In this document: positions 60,401-64,000 of the stretch, piece after piece
How the letters are laid out: the number at the start of each line of letters is the position of its first letter
Position numbering within the stretch: the stretch's first letter is position 1
Assembly: GCF_019399895.1 (NCBI RefSeq)
Contig: NC_091891.1
Location: 1,178,001 to 1,242,000, forward strand
DNA from: Cardiocondyla obscurior
Taxonomy: Eukaryota; Arthropoda; Insecta; Hymenoptera; Formicidae
Reading direction: 5' to 3'
Length of the DNA: 64,000 nucleotides
Translations under genes and position numbers: made by a program
Notes under the pieces: generated by a model
The model's database searches: none
Seen by the model: only the letters and a program-made list of their open reading frames with translations
Told to the model about the DNA's origin: nothing

Positions 60401-63400
60401 ACGTACGCGACTTCCAAGGAGAACGAGGGCTGACCCACATTTGCCGGCGACCGAGCGACCTCCGTAGGTGGTATAAGCGGGCACGCCGGCCGCGTTATCC
60501 TTCGGCCGTCTCTCTTGCGCGAGGATTTGAAATTCTGAATGAAAAATACCTTCTTGTGTAAGACATCGCGTAACGTCGCGCTCCAGGGGGAAAAACACTC
60601 GTCTCGTTGTCGTACTACCCGAGCCAAGGTGTTAAAGCCATCGGTCAAGATTTCATCGACTTCCAGCTTCAACGTCGCGCGTCTTATTTTTATGAATGAG
60701 TAAATACATATTTTTTTTCTTTTTGCAATACCGCGGAACCAATATCGTTAGGAAAAGCGCTGAAAGACGAGTCAATTATCCCGGCACAGCCAGCGAAGCC
60801 GAATATGTTATCCGCAATGCCGAGAGGAAATATTTAGCCGCGATTGCAATATAAAATTTCTCGTTACGTATTTATCATCCTGGGAACTGCGAGCAAGCTA
60901 ATACAGCTTTCCGCGAAAAGATACCAGCGGGATTATTTGAACAACGAGTGGACAGCTGGACGCGAGGGATGATTTCTAAAAGTAGCGCTCGGGAACCAGC
61001 TTTTCGTATCGCGAAGTCAACTCTGGCTGTCGGCGCTTTTTCTCGGATGTGAAAGTGCGCTGTCCAGGACGACCGGTAAGGCAGAATGCAAGTGGAACAA
61101 ACGAACGGACGGACAAGCGAGCGGGCTTGGTGCCGCAGTTGCAAAATCATCCTGAGATCGCCGACTCCGGCTTGGCTTGGCTGCGCCGCGCCACGTTGCG
61201 CTGCGCTGCGAAGTCAAGTTTCACAACCCAGCCATTGTTAGATGGAAACGATGTCGAAACCGCATCAATTTTAGAGGAAACGAGGCCAGAGCGCAGAAGA
61301 AGCATCGTGGCGCCTCGACCTTCGAAAACACGTGAGGAAAACCGGGAAATCCGGCTGGGAAAACTTTTGCGGTCCCTGAACTGAAGACAGAAGAAATTCG
61401 CGAGAACGAGTCTCTTTTTTTTTTTTTTAACTTTTCTCTTTTTTTTACTACGAAAGTAAATCTATCGCAAACAATCCAAAATATGCGTTGTATGTATGTA
61501 CGCGCCGTCAATAATATTCTGCGCTTTCAAATTTGATTCTGCTCGGTTTAATTACAAGTGCTACTCGTTGATTTTATTTCATTTAAAGCTCCACTCCTAT
61601 TTCTCTTCCACTTCTCGTTGACGGGTGAAATAATTTTTAAATATCACCGTCCGAGTATGGGTTGTCGTGTAAAAGTACATGAAAGACTGTGCGAGTTTTT
61701 TTCTTTTTTTTTTAATAGATAAGCACGTAACGCTGGGATTTTATTAGGGTACTTTATTATTACTCGACATTTTCATTTTCTTAAAGAATATTATTGTTTT
61801 TTGGATCGGATAGTTTAATAGTGTCATGAAAGACTTGAGAGAGACGAGATTAGATTTAGAGTACGATAAAATTTTAGGATCTAAAAATTCTCATTAATAA
61901 TATAGTGATTATTTCGAAAATAAACGTAATATTATAAATTTTTTTAACACCGTCATCACAAGCCGATGAAATGTAATTTACTTTTTAAAATATAAATTAT
62001 ATAAAACTTTTCGCTGTAAAATTGAAAAAGGAGATTCTGGTTTTCATGTGCAGCTTTGAATTTATCGTGATAAATTTTGATTATAAATCGATAATATGCA
62101 ACGCATGGACGCTCTTTGAAAGAGACGAAAATAAGGGAAGAGAAAGAGAGAGAGTGGAATAGAGGACTGTGGACGGAGCGTTCGCGAGATGTTCCGACGT
62201 CCCTCGTCAATAACGTGTCCCCGAGGCGGACGTCACCACACGTGATACCATCGAGATAACGCGAGAAGGGGATAGATTCCCATTTCCCATGAAACTGACC
62301 ATTCCTAATTCCAAGTCCTCGCTAGGATGTAATCGGGATAAAGCGCCGCTTAGCGCCGCGAAAGGGACGCGACGATAAAAGCCTCCCCTTTATTAAAAAA
62401 AAAAAAGTTATAATATTATTTTAAAGAATATGATAAAACAGATTTTGTTTACGGGTTTAAACAGCGTTGATTGAAATTTTTATCATCGCTGCGAATCAAT
62501 TAATTATCTTTTTATATTTGTTGCTCTTTAATTCGCACTGAATATTCCTCAAATATCGCAAGCGTTAATAATAATAAAATGTGTTCATACATTTTAAAAG
62601 TTAAATCAGTGAATTATTTCCGAAGGTACTTCGTAAAATTCGTATGTAATCTGACAATATAAAATACACATGCTCGCTGCGTGAGCGTAGGTGATTTTTA
62701 TTAATAAGCTTAATTTCAAAAATACTCGGCCAATAATTCGCGAAAGCCGCGGATAAAATATCGGGCGTCGGCAGTTTCGTAATATCCCCATTAATTATGA
62801 AGTAAATCGATAATTTCTCGTTTTCTTTTATACTCTCGCCGCACCCTTTGAAAGCCGACGACCCGTCCGTAATCTGTCACAACCGCGGAAGGGTTGACCC
62901 GCGGGGTCAGCAGCGTTGGTCAACAACGTATGTGCGTTCGCACTTCCCCACGAGGCTGCCGAAATAAACGCCCGTAAACAAACGTCCTGACCGTCGTCAC
63001 GGCTATCTCGAACGTGGTCCATTAATTAAGAACTTAAGCGTGGATTCTAAGAGCAAACCGCGACATCTAAAGCCGTTCCGTTTCCTCTAATACAATTAAA
63101 ATTTTAATTAGATTTTAAAGACGCCTTTTTTACGTTCTTATATTCTTCCCGGCGAATAAGTTTAAGCTAATGCGACGCGAGGGTATCGCGTAGAGGGAAA
63201 AAGGGGGACGGAATGCCGTTGACAATGACGGGTAGGATTTCAGAAGGGGGATGATATAGCCCCGATTTGCAATCTGCGACGGGCACCATTAGGTGCCTTC
63301 GAGGACTTACGAGGCGCATCTTGGTAACTTTCGGGAAAATGAGGAAGAAGAAAATGCCAAAGAAGAACGAAGGTGCGAGCGGAGGGAAAGCGTGGGAGTA

Positions 63401-63480
63401 GGGAGGTTGGAGGAGGATCGGGGATGAGTTTTGTGACCTCCGAGTTCGCCTCAAATATTTACGCTACGCCCGCAACAATG
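57401..63480. other. Region without recognised gene
   Basis: A purine-rich block (57.6-57.8 kb) gives long proline/leucine/serine frames on the minus strand; these are composition effects. The rest has short open frames, T runs and A runs, with no splice-linked coding structure that I can identify. Confidence 0.5.
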
Positions 63481-63490
63481 GGAACAATAT

Positions 63491-63507
63491 CGGTTGCCTG
63501 GCAACCG
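63491..63507. promoter_or_regulatory. X-box-like RFX-binding palindrome
   Basis: CGGTTGCC T GGCAACCG is a perfect inverted repeat with a one-base spacer. GTTGCC plus spacer plus GGCAAC is the classic X-box bound by RFX transcription factors (DAF-19 in worms, Rfx in flies), which switch on genes for ciliated sensory neurons. The target gene would start within roughly a few hundred bases. None is recognisable inside the window, which ends about 500 bases further on. Confidence 0.6.
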
Positions 63508-64000
63508 CTCTGTTCACGACCAGTTCTACCTTTAGCGAACTCCTCCCTCCCCTTGCCCTCGTTGCCTCTCTCTCGCGCAACTAACTCATTCTCCCCTTTC
63601 CCCTCTGTCACCCCCTGCGCGCGTCTCGCTCTCTCTGTACTCGTCTCACTTTATCCAATCTTTCACCCTCGCGCCTCATTGGCCAAGGGGTAGAGACGTG
63701 TGATTGACACTGTTCTCTGTGCGAAAGAGTGAGAAAAAAAGCAGGAAAATAGGAAAATGTGTAAAAAAAAAAAAAAAAAAGAAAAAAAAGAGAGGAAGAC
63801 GAAACGAAATGAAGAATGGTACCAGGGAATTCTTTTTCTCTTTCAAACGAAAAAGAGAAAGATAGAGAAAATGACTTCTGATTATTCTGCATTCGTGGCT
63901 CTAGCCGGTTATTCTAGCGAAATTATAAATTAAATAATAATTGTATATGGTACCATCGAATAAAATCGCAAAGTCTGAAAGAATAAAATAGCGAAGAAGA
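63508..64000. other. Flank after the X-box, pyrimidine-rich
   Basis: CT-rich DNA (63540-63660) followed by purine-rich DNA with an A run of about 18 bases near 63763-63780. It may be promoter and leader of a gene lying beyond the window. No coding exon is identified. Confidence 0.35.

Noticed and set aside
60388..60672. Minus-strand frame of 94 codons starting at TTG
   Set aside because: The first 45 codons look protein-like, but there is no ATG, no pyrimidine-rich acceptor and no recognised family.

Overview
This is a eukaryotic, insect-type genomic window. Both confident genes are split by short GT-AG introns and encode animal-only protein families. The DNA mixes AT-rich introns with many CpG dinucleotides, long A/T runs and dinucleotide microsatellites, and shows few obvious transposons. 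Abundant CpG with low repeat content suits a hymenopteran such as an ant, but that assignment is inference from composition and protein flavour, not a search result.

Two protein-coding genes are well supported, both on the minus strand. (1) 21649 to 13973: a Ral guanine-nucleotide exchange factor (RalGDS/Rgl family). Six coding exons join in frame to 762 residues with RasGEF-N, CDC25 catalytic and C-terminal Ras-association domains. (2) 49013 to 42282: a cysteine/serine-rich nuclear protein (CSRNP/Axud1 family). Four coding exons join in frame to 1309 residues. A very long acidic N-terminal region lies on one 2.1 kb exon; the conserved CSRNP core and a glutamine/glycine-rich tail follow. A GC-rich block at about 50.06-50.99 kb looks like its 5' untranslated exon and promoter. 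A 54-base exon at 49514-49567 could instead supply an in-frame upstream start.

Layout: 1-12.9 kb holds no recognisable gene, but has purine-rich islands at 6.3-6.9 and 7.8-8.8 kb that look like untranslated first exons or promoters. 12.9-21.7 kb is the Rgl gene. 21.7-41 kb is a roughly 19 kb stretch without a confident gene; it has several GC-rich, splice-donor-bearing islands (23.4-24.25, 27.8-28.0, 36.8-37.5 kb) that may be first exons of alternative Rgl transcripts or of unseen genes. 41-51 kb is the CSRNP gene with its probable 3' UTR and promoter. 51-64 kb is again without a recognised gene. It ends with a perfect 17-base X-box-like palindrome (63491-63507), the type bound by RFX factors in promoters of cilium genes.

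The two genes are not known to work together. One is a membrane-recruited exchange factor for the small GTPase Ral acting downstream of Ras or Rap; the other is a nuclear transcription-associated protein. No tRNA, rRNA, CRISPR array or complete transposon was found. Exon boundaries were placed by eye from splice sites, reading phase and family similarity.
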